This document shows positions 32,345 to 41,270 of a stretch of DNA of 45,758 bases, in pieces. The stretch comes from Defluviitaleaceae bacterium (GTDB lineage Bacteria; Bacillota; Clostridia; Lachnospirales; WQUN01). Position numbers and translations under genes: made by a program. Each line of letters opens with the position of its first letter. Position 1 is the stretch's first letter. The stretch lies in NCBI GenBank assembly GCA_009786535.1, contig WQRX01000017.1:351-46108 (forward strand), given 5' to 3'. Below the pieces are notes generated by a model, which was not told the DNA's origin, searched no databases, and was given only the letters and a program-made list of their open reading frames with translations.

Positions 32345-33646
32345 TCACCGCACCTCTGCGTGGATTAGCGGGGATTTTTCCGTTTTATTATCGCTAAAAG
32401 AAAGGCAGGATAGGTATTTTTCTGCCGCGATGTTGGCTTTTTCTTCTGATGCGGTGTGCAGAGTTACCAGTGGCTGTCCTTTTTCTACGCGGTCGCCTAC
32501 CTTGGCGTGCAGGATTAGCCCTGCGCTGTGGTCAATGGTGTCGGCGGCGGTTTCGCGCCCTGCGCCCAGCAAAAGGGCGGCTACGCCAATGCCTTCTGTG
32601 TCCATTTCGCGTATATAACCATCGGTTACAGCAGTCACTTCTCGTTTAACCGCCGCGGCGGGGAAGCGGGCGGGGTCGTCGATGAAGGCACGGTCGCCGT
32701 TTTGCGCTTCCACCACTTGGGCAAAGGTTTCCAGCGCTTTACCTCCGGTGATGGCTTCTTCCGCCAGGGCTCGGCAATGGGGCAACTCGCCTTTGTCGGC
32801 GAGGTGCATCATATACGCGGCAAGCTCAATGCAAACATGGCGTAAGTCGGCGGGACCACCGCCTTTTAGTACCTCAATGGATTCAATAATTTCCAGGTTA
32901 TTGCCTACGGCAAAGCCCAGCGGAACAGACATATCGGTAATAAGCGCGGCGGTTTTGCGCCCCGCAGTATTGCCAATTTCCACCATGGCTTGCGCAAGCT
33001 CCCGCGCGTCTTCGGGGGATTTCATAAACGCGCCGTTGCCCGTTTTTACGTCTAAGAGAATGCGGTCCGCCCCCGCCGCAATTTTTTTGCTCATGATGCT
33101 CGCCGCGATAAGGGGGATAGAATCCACTGTAGCTGTCACGTCGCGCAGGGCGTAAATTTTCTTGTCGGCGGGCGCAAGGGACATGGACTGCCCCGCAATG
33201 CAAATGCCGCATTTGCGCACCGTTGCGAAGAAATTTTCCATAGAAAGCGAGGTTTCAAACCCGGGAATACCCTCCAACTTATCCACCGTACCGCCCGTAT
33301 GCCCAAGACTGCGTCCGCTCATTTTTGCCACGGTAACGCCCATTGCGGCAACCATGGGCGCAACAATAAGCGTGGTTTTATCACCAACGCCGCCCGTAGA
33401 ATGCTTGTCTACTTTGATACCATCCAGCGGGCTTAAATCCAGCATGTCGCCCGACTTTGCCATGGCTAACGTAAGGGCGGTCGTTTCCTGCGCTGTCATG
33501 CCCTTGAGGGTAATTGCCATTAACAGCGCCGCGATTTGATAATCGGGAACGCTCCCATCGGTTACACCCTGCACTACGAATTGAATTTCCCCATCTGTTA
33601 GTGCGTTGCCGCGTTTTTTCCTTTGGATAATATCGTACATGCGCAT
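32345..33646 (-). CDS. pdp: Pyrimidine-nucleoside phosphorylase
   Basis: The 433-residue protein begins MRMYDIIQRKKRGNALTDGEI and contains VDKHSTGGVGDKTTLIVAPM, the phosphate-binding signature, MSGRSLGHTGGT, and the DVKTGNGAFM segment, all classical for thymidine/pyrimidine nucleoside phosphorylase. It splits uridine and thymidine to base and (deoxy)ribose 1-phosphate. The ATG follows gaggcg. It is the last gene of an abrB-cdd-pdp operon (21 bp behind cdd). Confidence 0.95.
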   Translation of the reverse strand: MRMYDIIQRKKRGNALTDGEIQFVVQGVTDGSVPDYQIAALLMAITLKGMTAQETTALTLAMAKSGDMLDLSPLDGIKVDKHSTGGVGDKTTLIVAPMVAAMGVTVAKMSGRSLGHTGGTVDKLEGIPGFETSLSMENFFATVRKCGICIAGQSMSLAPADKKIYALRDVTATVDSIPLIAASIMSKKIAAGADRILLDVKTGNGAFMKSPEDARELAQAMVEIGNTAGRKTAALITDMSVPLGFAVGNNLEIIESIEVLKGGGPADLRHVCIELAAYMMHLADKGELPHCRALAEEAITGGKALETFAQVVEAQNGDRAFIDDPARFPAAAVKREVTAVTDGYIREMDTEGIGVAALLLGAGRETAADTIDHSAGLILHAKVGDRVEKGQPLVTLHTASEEKANIAAEKYLSCLSFSDNKTEKSPLIHAEVR

Positions 33647-33667
33647 TAATAACGCCTCATTTCGTTG

Positions 33668-34078
33668 TCATTGTAAATCCTTGGGACCGAAGCCGTGGGG
33701 AAGTATCTCCTCCCATTTATGCACGCGGTAGTCCGTTTCCGATTTTGCGATAATCACTTCAAAGTCATCGCCCGCAAACTCGTGCAGCATTTGACGGCAC
33801 ACGCCGCAGGGGTAGCAATAATCCGTATTTGCATTGGGTTTGCCTCCTGCTACCGCAACGGCACGAAAACTGCGCGCCCCTTCGGAAACGGCCTTAACCA
33901 GTGCCGTGCGCTCTGCACAAATGGTAGCAGGGTACGCCGCCGATTCAATATTGCAGCCTATATATTCTACCCCGTTGCTGCAAAGTAAAACCGCCCCAAC
34001 GTGAAAGCCGGAATACGGCGCATATGCGCGTTCCTTCGCTTTCACCGCAAGGGCGGCGAGTTTTTGATAATCTACCAT
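33668..34078 (-). CDS. cdd: Cytidine deaminase
   Basis: The 136 residues contain the zinc-dependent deaminase motif: NIESAAYPATICAERTALVKAV (Cys, Glu) and PCGVCRQML (two further zinc cysteines), preceded by YAPYSGFHVGAVLL. This is the tetrameric cytidine deaminase that converts cytidine to uridine, which then serves the neighbouring pdp. The ATG comes one base after the stop of the abrB-like gene, so the three genes are co-translated. Confidence 0.95.
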   Translation of the reverse strand: MVDYQKLAALAVKAKERAYAPYSGFHVGAVLLCSNGVEYIGCNIESAAYPATICAERTALVKAVSEGARSFRAVAVAGGKPNANTDYCYPCGVCRQMLHEFAGDDFEVIIAKSETDYRVHKWEEILPHGFGPKDLQ

Positions 34079-34079
34079 A

Positions 34080-34337
34080 CTATTTTAACAACCCGGCTTT
34101 TTTTGCCATGGCTTTAATTGCAGACTTGGAAACCTTGCGCCCTTCGTATTCCAACAAATCTTCGGCGGCGCCTGTAAAAATACATGCGGGCTCGTACTTT
34201 TTAAGTACAATTTTGTCATGGTCTACAAAAACCTCCAACGGGTCGCGGTCGTTGATATGCAGCGTTTTACGCAGCTCCACGGGAAGCACAATGCGCCCAA
34301 GTTCATCAATTTTCCGTACAATGCCTGTTGCTCTCAT
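34080..34337 (-). CDS. AbrB/SpoVT-type transcriptional regulator
   Basis: The 85-residue protein begins MRATGIVRKIDELGRIVLPVELRKTL, the swapped-hairpin DNA-binding domain of AbrB/SpoVT/MazE-type proteins, followed by INDRDPLEVFVDHDKIVLKKY. The short C-terminal half (SKSAIKAMAKKAGLLK) is less conserved. Such proteins act as transition-state regulators in Firmicutes. The ATG at 34337 has gaggag seven bases upstream; the ATG at 34343 is too close. It has its own promoter and leads cdd-pdp, so it may control nucleoside salvage or be unrelated. Confidence 0.85.
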   Translation of the reverse strand: MRATGIVRKIDELGRIVLPVELRKTLHINDRDPLEVFVDHDKIVLKKYEPACIFTGAAEDLLEYEGRKVSKSAIKAMAKKAGLLK

Positions 34338-34367
34338 ATGCATTCTCCTCACATAAAAATATACCTT

Positions 34368-34395
34368 ACTATACCATAGATGTAAAAAAATGCAA
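34368..34395 (-). promoter_or_regulatory. Promoter for the abrB-cdd-pdp operon
   Basis: On the reverse strand TTGCAT (34390-34395) and TATAGT (34368-34373) are 16 bp apart, about 30 bp upstream of the gene start and downstream of the recN stop. It marks the start of a separate transcription unit. Confidence 0.5.
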
Positions 34396-34409
34396 GTAAT
34401 GGGAGAATT

Positions 34410-36161
34410 TTATTTTTTTCCGTCGAACCGCATATAACGAGTATGGTCTTGTGTTTTTAACCTATCTGCTAATGCCTTCATTTCCCGCGCGGCGTCCAGG
34501 GTCACGTCTGTTATTTCCGCCCCGCCTGTTAGGCGGGCGAGTTCTTCGGCGATTTTTTCGTTGGGCAGCGCAAGCACAGACGTTACTGTACGTGTACCCG
34601 TTTTGGTTTGCTCGGCATTTTTTTCGATATAAAAATGGGTGTCCGCCATTGCGGCGATTTGGGGTAAATGGGTGATGCAAAGGATTTGACGGCGGCGAGA
34701 GATAACGGCTAACTTTTCGGCTACCTGCTGGGCGGTACGGCCGGAAATACCCGCATCTACTTCATCAAAAATTACGGTGGGAATGCGGTCCGCATCGGCG
34801 AGTACGGTTTTTATCGCAAGCATAATGCGCGACATTTCACCCCCCGAAGCGATGCGCCGTAAAAGCTTCATGGGCTCGCCCGGGTTGGGGGAAATCATAA
34901 AATCTACATTGTCGTTGCCGTCGGAGGTAAATGCCGTTTTGCGGGTAACGGAAATTTCGAACCGCGCGTTGGGCATACCTAAGTCGCGCAGCACCTCGCA
35001 AATTTGGGCAGATATACGGGCGGCGTGCTGTGTACGCGCGGCGGAAAGGGCATCGCATACCGTGGTTATTTCCTTCACCAGCCCGCGTTTAATTGCCTTT
35101 AGACGCTTTATTTCGCCCTCGCTGTTTTCTACGGCGTTTAAATTGTTTTGCAGTAATTCCTGTTTTTTAAGCACGGCTTCAAAGGTGGGACCGTGCTTTT
35201 TTTTGGTGCGGTAAATAATATCTAATCGTGCCTCTAAGCGTTCCAATTCCTGCGGGTCGGTGTCCAGTTCGTCGATATAATTGCGAAGTTCTGCGGCTAC
35301 GTCCGAAAGTTGTGCCGTTGCTTCGTTAAGATTAAGAAGTAACTGTTCCTTTTCGGCGTCCAGCTTTACCACTTCGGTGACACAGCTTACCGCGCGCCCC
35401 ACTTGGTCTAGTGCGCTGTACTGCGATTCTGCCCCGCCATAGAGCAATGCCAATGCGCGGCGCGTGTTTTCGGAAAGGGCTTCCAATCCTCCTAAGCGGT
35501 TGCGGCGTGCGGAAAGCGTTTCTTCTTCGCCCTCTTTTAGCGCGGCTGCCTCAATTTCCTGTAATTGGTGGCGCCAAAAGTCAATTTGCTCGGTGCGTTC
35601 GTTGCCTATGCCCGCAACGGATTTTAATTCGCGCTCGTTTTCGCGGTATTTGTTCAGCAGGGTTGAAAGCAAGTCCTTTTGTACCGCTAAAGCGTCGCCG
35701 CAGAATTGGTCCAGCAGGTACATTTGCCGTGCCGTATCCAAAAGGGATTGATGCTCATGCTGACCATGAACGTCTACCAACAAGGAAGAAACTTCCTTTA
35801 ACATGCCCACCGCAACGGTGCGCCCGTTAATACGGCAGGTGGATTTGCCCCCGCCGGACGTCCCCGCCTGCATAACCCGTTCCAGCATCAACTGTCCGTC
35901 CGTAGCCTCTACACCCATGGACGATAAAGCCGTAAGTGTTTGTTCGTCGTCAATTTCAATTATTCCTTCTACAGATGCAAAAGAAGCCCCGCTTCGGATA
36001 AAATCCCGTGCGGGGCGTTCGCCTAACAAAAAATTAATAGAGTCCACAATAATGGATTTGCCCGCGCCCGTTTCGCCCGTAAGCACATTTAAGCCCGCCG
36101 CAAAAACGGCGCGAACCTGCTCAATTAGTGCCACGTTTTGAATGCTTAGGGATGTAATCAC
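34410..36161 (-). CDS. recN: DNA repair protein RecN
   Basis: RecN is an SMC-like ATPase recruited to DNA double-strand breaks. The 583-residue protein has N-terminal Walker A (LTGETGAGKSIIVDSINFLLG), an extended coiled-coil middle (from about residue 150 to 370 with a central KKHGPTFE hinge), the RIASGGEMSRIMLAIK signature and VIFDEVDAGISG Walker B. Length is normal. Its start overlaps the nadK stop by 4 bp (ATGA). Confidence 0.95.
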   Translation of the reverse strand: MITSLSIQNVALIEQVRAVFAAGLNVLTGETGAGKSIIVDSINFLLGERPARDFIRSGASFASVEGIIEIDDEQTLTALSSMGVEATDGQLMLERVMQAGTSGGGKSTCRINGRTVAVGMLKEVSSLLVDVHGQHEHQSLLDTARQMYLLDQFCGDALAVQKDLLSTLLNKYRENERELKSVAGIGNERTEQIDFWRHQLQEIEAAALKEGEEETLSARRNRLGGLEALSENTRRALALLYGGAESQYSALDQVGRAVSCVTEVVKLDAEKEQLLLNLNEATAQLSDVAAELRNYIDELDTDPQELERLEARLDIIYRTKKKHGPTFEAVLKKQELLQNNLNAVENSEGEIKRLKAIKRGLVKEITTVCDALSAARTQHAARISAQICEVLRDLGMPNARFEISVTRKTAFTSDGNDNVDFMISPNPGEPMKLLRRIASGGEMSRIMLAIKTVLADADRIPTVIFDEVDAGISGRTAQQVAEKLAVISRRRQILCITHLPQIAAMADTHFYIEKNAEQTKTGTRTVTSVLALPNEKIAEELARLTGGAEITDVTLDAAREMKALADRLKTQDHTRYMRFDGKK

Positions 36162-36907
36162 GCTGGGCAGCTCCCCGTTTTTAGGGTAATAGCAAACACA
36201 TCTGCACGGCAGATATGTAGGGGCACGCCGGGTAATAACGACATAAACGTGCCCGCGCCGTCGAGGTAAACGGTTACCTCCTTATCGGCGCAAAGGGTTA
36301 TGGTGCAGTCCCCTTCAAACACCCATGGGCGCGTAGAAGGGTCATTTGCACATATGGGCGTACAGGTAAAAAGTCGGCTTTCGGGAAGCAGCAACGCCCC
36401 GCCCGCCGCACGGTTATACGCCGTAGAGCCTGCGGGCGTCGCAAAAATAATCCCATCGGCGCGGAAGTCGGCAAGGGGTTTATCATTCGCCTGTAGCGTA
36501 AACCGTACAAGCTCCATGCCGACATTTTTTACAACGATATCGTTAAGCACTTTAACTTCGCTGTTTTTTACGGCAAGCATCATGTGCTTGCGCCGGGTGT
36601 AATTGCCCGCAATTACATCTTTTAGCGCCTGTTCGCCTGCGTCCTTCTCTACATCTGTAAAGTAACCTACGTTGCCAAGGTTAATTCCCAGCAGGGGAAG
36701 ACCGTGACGTGCCACCTGCGGCGCGATTTTTAGCATTGTGCCGTCGCCGCCAAGTACTACGCATATATCGGGCTGTACAAACCCGCGCGCACCCACAATG
36801 CCGACAGAAACGCATTTATGACCTTCGCTTTCAACAAAAGCGCGGAAACGCGCTTCATAATAGCGGTCGGGGTCTTTTAGCTCATTGGTATAAAATGAAA
36901 AAATCAT
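36158..36907 (-). CDS. nadK: NAD kinase
   Basis: The 249-residue protein phosphorylates NAD to NADP. Motifs are VVLGGDGTMLKIA (the GGDGT diphosphate-binding loop), LLGINLGNVGYFTDVE, and FRADGIIFATPAGSTAYNRAAGG, the NAD-binding signature. The ATG overlaps the stop of the upstream parvulin-like gene by 4 bp, and the stop overlaps recN. The usual neighbours tlyA and argR of clostridial dxs-nadK-recN regions are missing. Confidence 0.9.
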   Translation of the reverse strand: MIFSFYTNELKDPDRYYEARFRAFVESEGHKCVSVGIVGARGFVQPDICVVLGGDGTMLKIAPQVARHGLPLLGINLGNVGYFTDVEKDAGEQALKDVIAGNYTRRKHMMLAVKNSEVKVLNDIVVKNVGMELVRFTLQANDKPLADFRADGIIFATPAGSTAYNRAAGGALLLPESRLFTCTPICANDPSTRPWVFEGDCTITLCADKEVTVYLDGAGTFMSLLPGVPLHICRADVFAITLKTGSCPA

Positions 36908-37884
36908 ACGAGGTTAAAGGCGCGTTCGTTTTTCGTATAGTTAGCCGCGGCAACCCATTGGGGGATAAGCTGTAAAATTGTTTCGGTGCGTTGCCCAAGG
37001 ATGCGTTCTTCGCGGATGCCCCGCTTCACCGCATCGGGGTCGGCTTCTTCAATTTCGAGGATATACACGAGCATATGCATGGGGTCGCCCCATTCCTCGC
37101 CCCACATGATAATGTCGGAGGTTTCGCCTACTTGTAAGCTGCGTAAATGGGCGGCTTGCTCGTCATTCATTTCCGCTTCACGGATAAATTCGTTTAACGG
37201 CATAGAGGGTACGCCCTCTTCGGTGTGGAACCAAGGGGTATGCTCAAGAATGATATCGGTGAAGGTAGCTTCCCCTGCGCGCAGGCGTGCCAAGGCGTAG
37301 TTGGCGGCGTCTTCGTCCTCTATCATGGTGTAAAAAATGTCGGTTGCATGGTAGTTTGCTAGATTATTTGCTAAATACTCCGCCATTTCTGTTGCGAAGG
37401 CGTCTTCATCGAAAATGGCAAAGGCTTCGGGGGCGTAAATGTCGCGCAGGCGTTCAAAAATTGGACCGTTTTCGGCGGCGAGCAGTTCACCGACGCGTTC
37501 CGCAGGGACAATCATCGGACCAAATTGCCCGAAGTTCATTTCCGCAAGCCATGCCCAAAATTCAAGTTCTTCTTCGGTAAGCCCGGCATTGTGCTGCTCG
37601 GCACGGTGAATAAGCGTAAGCATACGAATCAAATCGTCCATTGCGGCTTCCTTTTGCTCAGGGGCGTTTTCGTCCATTAACAGGCGAAATTCATTGGTAG
37701 GAATGCGCGTACCTTCGAAGCGCAGAATCCAGCCGCGGGAGTGTGTGTCCCACGCCACCCACGAAGCGCCTGCAATAATCGCCAGTACCACCAGCGAAAA
37801 AATACCTATAGCAAGCCGTGCGCGACCTTTTTTTTGCCGCTCTAATTCCCTGTTGTGCGTTTTGCGGTTCTTTGTTGTTCTCAT
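36904..37884 (-). CDS. Membrane-anchored SurA/PrsA-like (parvulin-type) protein
   Basis: The 326-residue protein has a very basic N-terminus (TTKNRKTHNRELERQKKGRAR), one membrane segment at about residues 24-42, and an external helical region. The C-terminal third (YALARLRAGEATFTDIILEH, LQVGETSDIIMW, LVYILEIEEAD) matches the arrangement of a rotamase (parvulin) domain as in PrsA/SurA chaperones, but weakly; catalytic residues cannot be assigned by eye. It may fold or quality-control exported proteins. The overlaps with dxs and nadK (4 bp each) indicate co-translation. Confidence 0.55.
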   Translation of the reverse strand: MRTTKNRKTHNRELERQKKGRARLAIGIFSLVVLAIIAGASWVAWDTHSRGWILRFEGTRIPTNEFRLLMDENAPEQKEAAMDDLIRMLTLIHRAEQHNAGLTEEELEFWAWLAEMNFGQFGPMIVPAERVGELLAAENGPIFERLRDIYAPEAFAIFDEDAFATEMAEYLANNLANYHATDIFYTMIEDEDAANYALARLRAGEATFTDIILEHTPWFHTEEGVPSMPLNEFIREAEMNDEQAAHLRSLQVGETSDIIMWGEEWGDPMHMLVYILEIEEADPDAVKRGIREERILGQRTETILQLIPQWVAAANYTKNERAFNLV

Positions 37885-39692
37885 TTGATAATCTCCTTTA
37901 TTCTGTTCGTAATGCCGACGGCATCCAACTTATAACGTGCAAATAATTCTTCCTGCGTGCCCGATTCTATAAAGCGGTCGGGGAAGGCAAAGCGATGCCC
38001 TTGGGGTACACCCAATCGCTCCCCAACGCCGCCCCACTGTGCCGCATCCTCCAGCACAAATACATAACCGTAATCTTTTAACCTAAAAAGCAGTGTTTCG
38101 TCAATAGGTTTAATAAAACGCGCATTATATACACTAGGCGAAAACCCCGCTTCTTGCAAGTTATCCGCTACTTTTAACGCCGTAGCTAACATTGTTCCCA
38201 CCGAAACGAGGGCAATATTCGCACCCGTTCGCACCGTTTGCGCGCACCCGTATATGATAGGCGGTGTGGCATCGCCCCCTTGGGGCGCGGCTTCCCCGCG
38301 GGGGTAGCGTATGGCAACAGGTCCGTTATGGGCAAGGGCAAAGTCAAGCATATCGCGTAATTCCCCTGCGTTGGCGGGCGCAAGTATCACTATGTTTGGG
38401 ATATGCGAAAGGAAGGCTAAGTCATACAAGCCTTGGTGGGTTTCGCCGTCTTCCCCTACAATGCCTGCACGGTCTATTGCAAAAATTACGGGCAAATTTT
38501 GCAGTGCTACGTCATGCAAAATCTGGTCATATGCCCGTTGCAAAAACGAGGAATAAACGGCAACCACAGGGCGCATTCCATTTATGGCAAGCCCTGCGGC
38601 AAAGGTTACTGCGTGGGCTTCTGCAATGCCTACATCAAAAAAGCGGTTGGGAAATTGTGTAGCAAACCTTGTAAGCCCTGTACCGTCGGGCATGGCGGCG
38701 GTAATTGCCGCAATGTGTGAATTCTGTACCGCCCGTTTGCACAAGTGCTCACTAAAAACTTTTGCATACGTTTCTTTCACTGTATCGTTGGTGGGCTGCC
38801 CCGTTTTTACTTCAAACGCTTCTACCCCGTGGAAGGCGTGGGGTGCATCCTCTGCTTGGGCGTAGCCTTTGCCCTTTTGTGTAAGCACGTGCAGCAGCAC
38901 AGGACCTTTAATATCCTTGATACGGCGCATTACCTCCACCAGCGATTTGATATCATGCCCGTCCACCGGTCCAAAATAGCGGAAGCCCAATTCCTCAAAA
39001 AGTACGCCTTTAATCACCATATACTTTAAAATATCCTTAGCCGTTTCCAGCCCTTTTGAAAGCGGCGCACCCACCAACGGTAAATTATCCAGCAAGTTAT
39101 GCGCCCCGCGCTTAGCGCCTAAATACGCGGGCGTGGTACGAATATCATTTAAATGCCGCGAAATTGCGCCCACATTTTTACCAATGGACATTTGGTTATC
39201 ATTTAATACCACCAGCAAATCCGTATTTGCCCTGCCCGCATTATTTAACCCTTCATAGCTTTGCCCGCCTGTCATTGACCCGTCGCCTACAATTGCGACT
39301 ACCTTACCCGTTTTGCCAAGCGCGTCCCGTGCCGCCGCAAGCCCAAGCGCCGCCGATATAGCCGTAGAGCTATGCCCCGTGCCAAACGCATCGTGTTCAC
39401 TTTCCCGCACTTTTGGGAAGCCGCTTAACCCGTCCATTTTCCGTAGCGTAGAAAAGGCATTTTTCCGCCCCGTAAGAATTTTATGTACATAGCTCTGATG
39501 CCCAACGTCCCACACAAATTTATCCTTGGGCGAAGAAAAGACCGCGTGCAACGCCAAGGTTAGCTCCACCACGCCCAAATTGCTCGCCAAATGCCCGCCC
39601 GTGTCCGATATGCTTCGGATTAAGAATCCGCGGATATTTTCAGCCAGAGAAGCAAGTTCTTTTGCGTTCAGGTTTTTTAATTTATTGTGCAA
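37881..39692 (-). CDS. dxs: 1-deoxy-D-xylulose-5-phosphate synthase
   Basis: Dxs condenses pyruvate and glyceraldehyde 3-phosphate with thiamine diphosphate, the first MEP-pathway step. The 603-residue protein has GGHLASNLGVVELTLALH at the N-terminus, VWDVGHQSYVHKIL, the ThDP site GDGSMTGGQSYEGLNNAG, the transketolase-like AEAHAVTFAAGLA and the closing FVLEDAAQWGG segment. The start is TTG at 39692, preceded by aaggac; no better start fits before the conserved N-terminus. It is somewhat shorter than the usual ~620. It completes an isoprenoid set with dxr, ispG, ispA and uppS in this window. Confidence 0.95.
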   Translation of the reverse strand: MHNKLKNLNAKELASLAENIRGFLIRSISDTGGHLASNLGVVELTLALHAVFSSPKDKFVWDVGHQSYVHKILTGRKNAFSTLRKMDGLSGFPKVRESEHDAFGTGHSSTAISAALGLAAARDALGKTGKVVAIVGDGSMTGGQSYEGLNNAGRANTDLLVVLNDNQMSIGKNVGAISRHLNDIRTTPAYLGAKRGAHNLLDNLPLVGAPLSKGLETAKDILKYMVIKGVLFEELGFRYFGPVDGHDIKSLVEVMRRIKDIKGPVLLHVLTQKGKGYAQAEDAPHAFHGVEAFEVKTGQPTNDTVKETYAKVFSEHLCKRAVQNSHIAAITAAMPDGTGLTRFATQFPNRFFDVGIAEAHAVTFAAGLAINGMRPVVAVYSSFLQRAYDQILHDVALQNLPVIFAIDRAGIVGEDGETHQGLYDLAFLSHIPNIVILAPANAGELRDMLDFALAHNGPVAIRYPRGEAAPQGGDATPPIIYGCAQTVRTGANIALVSVGTMLATALKVADNLQEAGFSPSVYNARFIKPIDETLLFRLKDYGYVFVLEDAAQWGGVGERLGVPQGHRFAFPDRFIESGTQEELFARYKLDAVGITNRIKEIIK

Positions 39693-39728
39693 TGGTGTTC
39701 AGTCCTTTTAAGGTCTTGCATTTATTTT

Positions 39729-40184
39729 TTAAAAAACCGCGTACACAGCCCCGGCTACGCCCATGCCCAAAAGCGCGCCGGCAATAACCTCAATAGGGCG
39801 ATGCCCCAGCAGCTCCTTGAGTTTTTTGTCCAGCTTTAAGCCGCGGTCTTCCAAGCGTTCAAAGATAATATTAATCGCCTTTGCCTGTTCGCCCGCGGCG
39901 CGGCGTACGCCCGCGGCGTCGTACATTACGACTAAGGCTAAAACGGCACTGATGGCAAACAGGGTTGTGCCAAAGCCCTCATGTATGCCAATGCTTGCCA
40001 TTAGCGCAACGGTGAGTGCGCTGTGCGAGCTGGGCATACCCCCCGGCGAAATGGCGAGCGCCTTTTTCCACGAGCGGGTGTACCAGTAGTCGAACAGGAC
40101 TTTAAGGATTTGGGCTAGGAATAATGCAAACAACGCCGTCAGTAAGTGGCGGTTGGTCGCAAAATCGGCAAAATTTTCTTGCAT
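39729..40184 (-). CDS. Divergent PAP2-family membrane protein
   Basis: The 151-residue protein has four hydrophobic segments and the family's ISPGGMPSSHSALTVALMAS motif (P-S-S-H-S as in acid phosphatase/PAP2 superfamily), then VVMYDAAGVRRAAGEQAKAIN and LKELLGHRPIEVIAGALLG. This group (DUF212) often lies next to isoprenoid genes in Firmicutes; phosphatase activity on lipid diphosphates is plausible but unproven. It follows ispA by 2 bp and precedes dxs. Confidence 0.8.
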   Translation of the reverse strand: MQENFADFATNRHLLTALFALFLAQILKVLFDYWYTRSWKKALAISPGGMPSSHSALTVALMASIGIHEGFGTTLFAISAVLALVVMYDAAGVRRAAGEQAKAINIIFERLEDRGLKLDKKLKELLGHRPIEVIAGALLGMGVAGAVYAVF

Positions 40185-40186
40185 GG

Positions 40187-41041
40187 TTATTTATCCCTCG
40201 TTAGTACTTGCGTAATTAAATCGCGCAGGGTAAGGGTCTTTGCGGGGATTGAATCCACAAGCGCCAGCACATCGGCGGAAATATTTTTGTACATTTCTTG
40301 CGCGGTTTCTAACCCCGCGAGGGAAACATAGGTACTTTTTTGGTTGTTAATGTCACTACCCGGGTTTTTACCCAGGGCTTCTGCCGTTGAGGTTACATCC
40401 AAAATGTCGTCGCGTATTTGGAAGGCTAAGCCCAGTGTATAGCCCAGCTTGCGCATTTCCTGCGTATGTGTATTTCCGCCCAGAGTTGCGCCTGCTTCTA
40501 ACGCGGCGGCAAATAACGCCCCCGTTTTGCGGCGGTGAATTTGCTCCAGCGTGTCCATATCAAGCTGCTTGCCCTCGCTGGCAAGGTCGCGCACTTGCCC
40601 TGCAATCATGCCGTTTGCGCCCGCCGCCCGTGCGATAATCAGCATTGTTTGCGCATAGTCTTGCTGTACACTTTCCGCACACGCGCAAACACGCGCCATT
40701 ATCTCGAAGGCATGGCTAAGCAACGCGTCCCCTGCGAGAATGGCAGTCGCCTCGTCAAATTGCTTGTGAACGGTCGGGCGCCCGCGGCGCAGGTCGTCGT
40801 TATCCATTGCGGGTAAATCGTCATGGACGAGGGAATAGGCGTGTATCATTTCCAAGCAGCAGGCGAATTGCAGCGCAGCTTCGTCATAACCTCCGCACAT
40901 GGCTTCACACGCGGCAAGGAATAAACGCGGGCGAATGCGCTTGCCCGCCCCAAGCGCCGCATAGTGCATAGCGTCGCGCAGGGACGGCTCTTCACAGGTG
41001 GCAATTAAGCGTTCCAAGCATGCGTCAATTTGTTTAATCAT
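40187..41041 (-). CDS. ispA: Polyprenyl (farnesyl/geranyl) diphosphate synthase
   Basis: The 284-residue trans-prenyltransferase has GAGKRIRPRLFLAA, the first Asp-rich motif LVHDDLPAMDNDDLRRG (DDxxxxD form), FEIMARVCACAES, and the second motif FQIRDDILDVTS. It makes FPP for UppS and other prenyl products. The ATG at 41041 overlaps the xseB stop by 8 bp; the longer frame to 41161 is rejected because it antisenses nothing useful and lacks a ribosome site. Sits in the classical nusB-xseA-xseB-ispA-dxs order. Confidence 0.9.
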   Translation of the reverse strand: MIKQIDACLERLIATCEEPSLRDAMHYAALGAGKRIRPRLFLAACEAMCGGYDEAALQFACCLEMIHAYSLVHDDLPAMDNDDLRRGRPTVHKQFDEATAILAGDALLSHAFEIMARVCACAESVQQDYAQTMLIIARAAGANGMIAGQVRDLASEGKQLDMDTLEQIHRRKTGALFAAALEAGATLGGNTHTQEMRKLGYTLGLAFQIRDDILDVTSTAEALGKNPGSDINNQKSTYVSLAGLETAQEMYKNISADVLALVDSIPAKTLTLRDLITQVLTRDK

Positions 41042-41270
41042 CGTTATCGCCCGCCGTAGCCCCAAAAAACGGGGTAAGGGTGAACAGTTCTTCTGCGTCT
41101 TTTTGCAATAGCTGTACCTCTGCTTCGTATTTTGTAAGGACTTCGCCGCAGGTTTTGGCAAGGGAAATGCCCTCTTTGTACAGGGTTAGGGATTTGTCAA
41201 GGGCGGTTTCGGGGTCTTCAATTTTTTCGGTGATTTGTTCCAGCTTTTCTAACGCGGCTTCAAATGTCAT
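41034..41270 (-). CDS. xseB: Exodeoxyribonuclease VII small subunit
   Basis: The 78-residue protein has the XseB pattern FEAALEKLEQITEKIEDPET followed by ALDKSLTLYKEGISLAKTC, a small helical protein that assembles with several copies around XseA. It overlaps xseA by 4 bp (ATGA) and ispA by 8 bp, indicating coupled translation. The C-terminal tail is longer and more acidic than in many homologues. Confidence 0.9.
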   Translation of the reverse strand: MTFEAALEKLEQITEKIEDPETALDKSLTLYKEGISLAKTCGEVLTKYEAEVQLLQKDAEELFTLTPFFGATAGDNDD

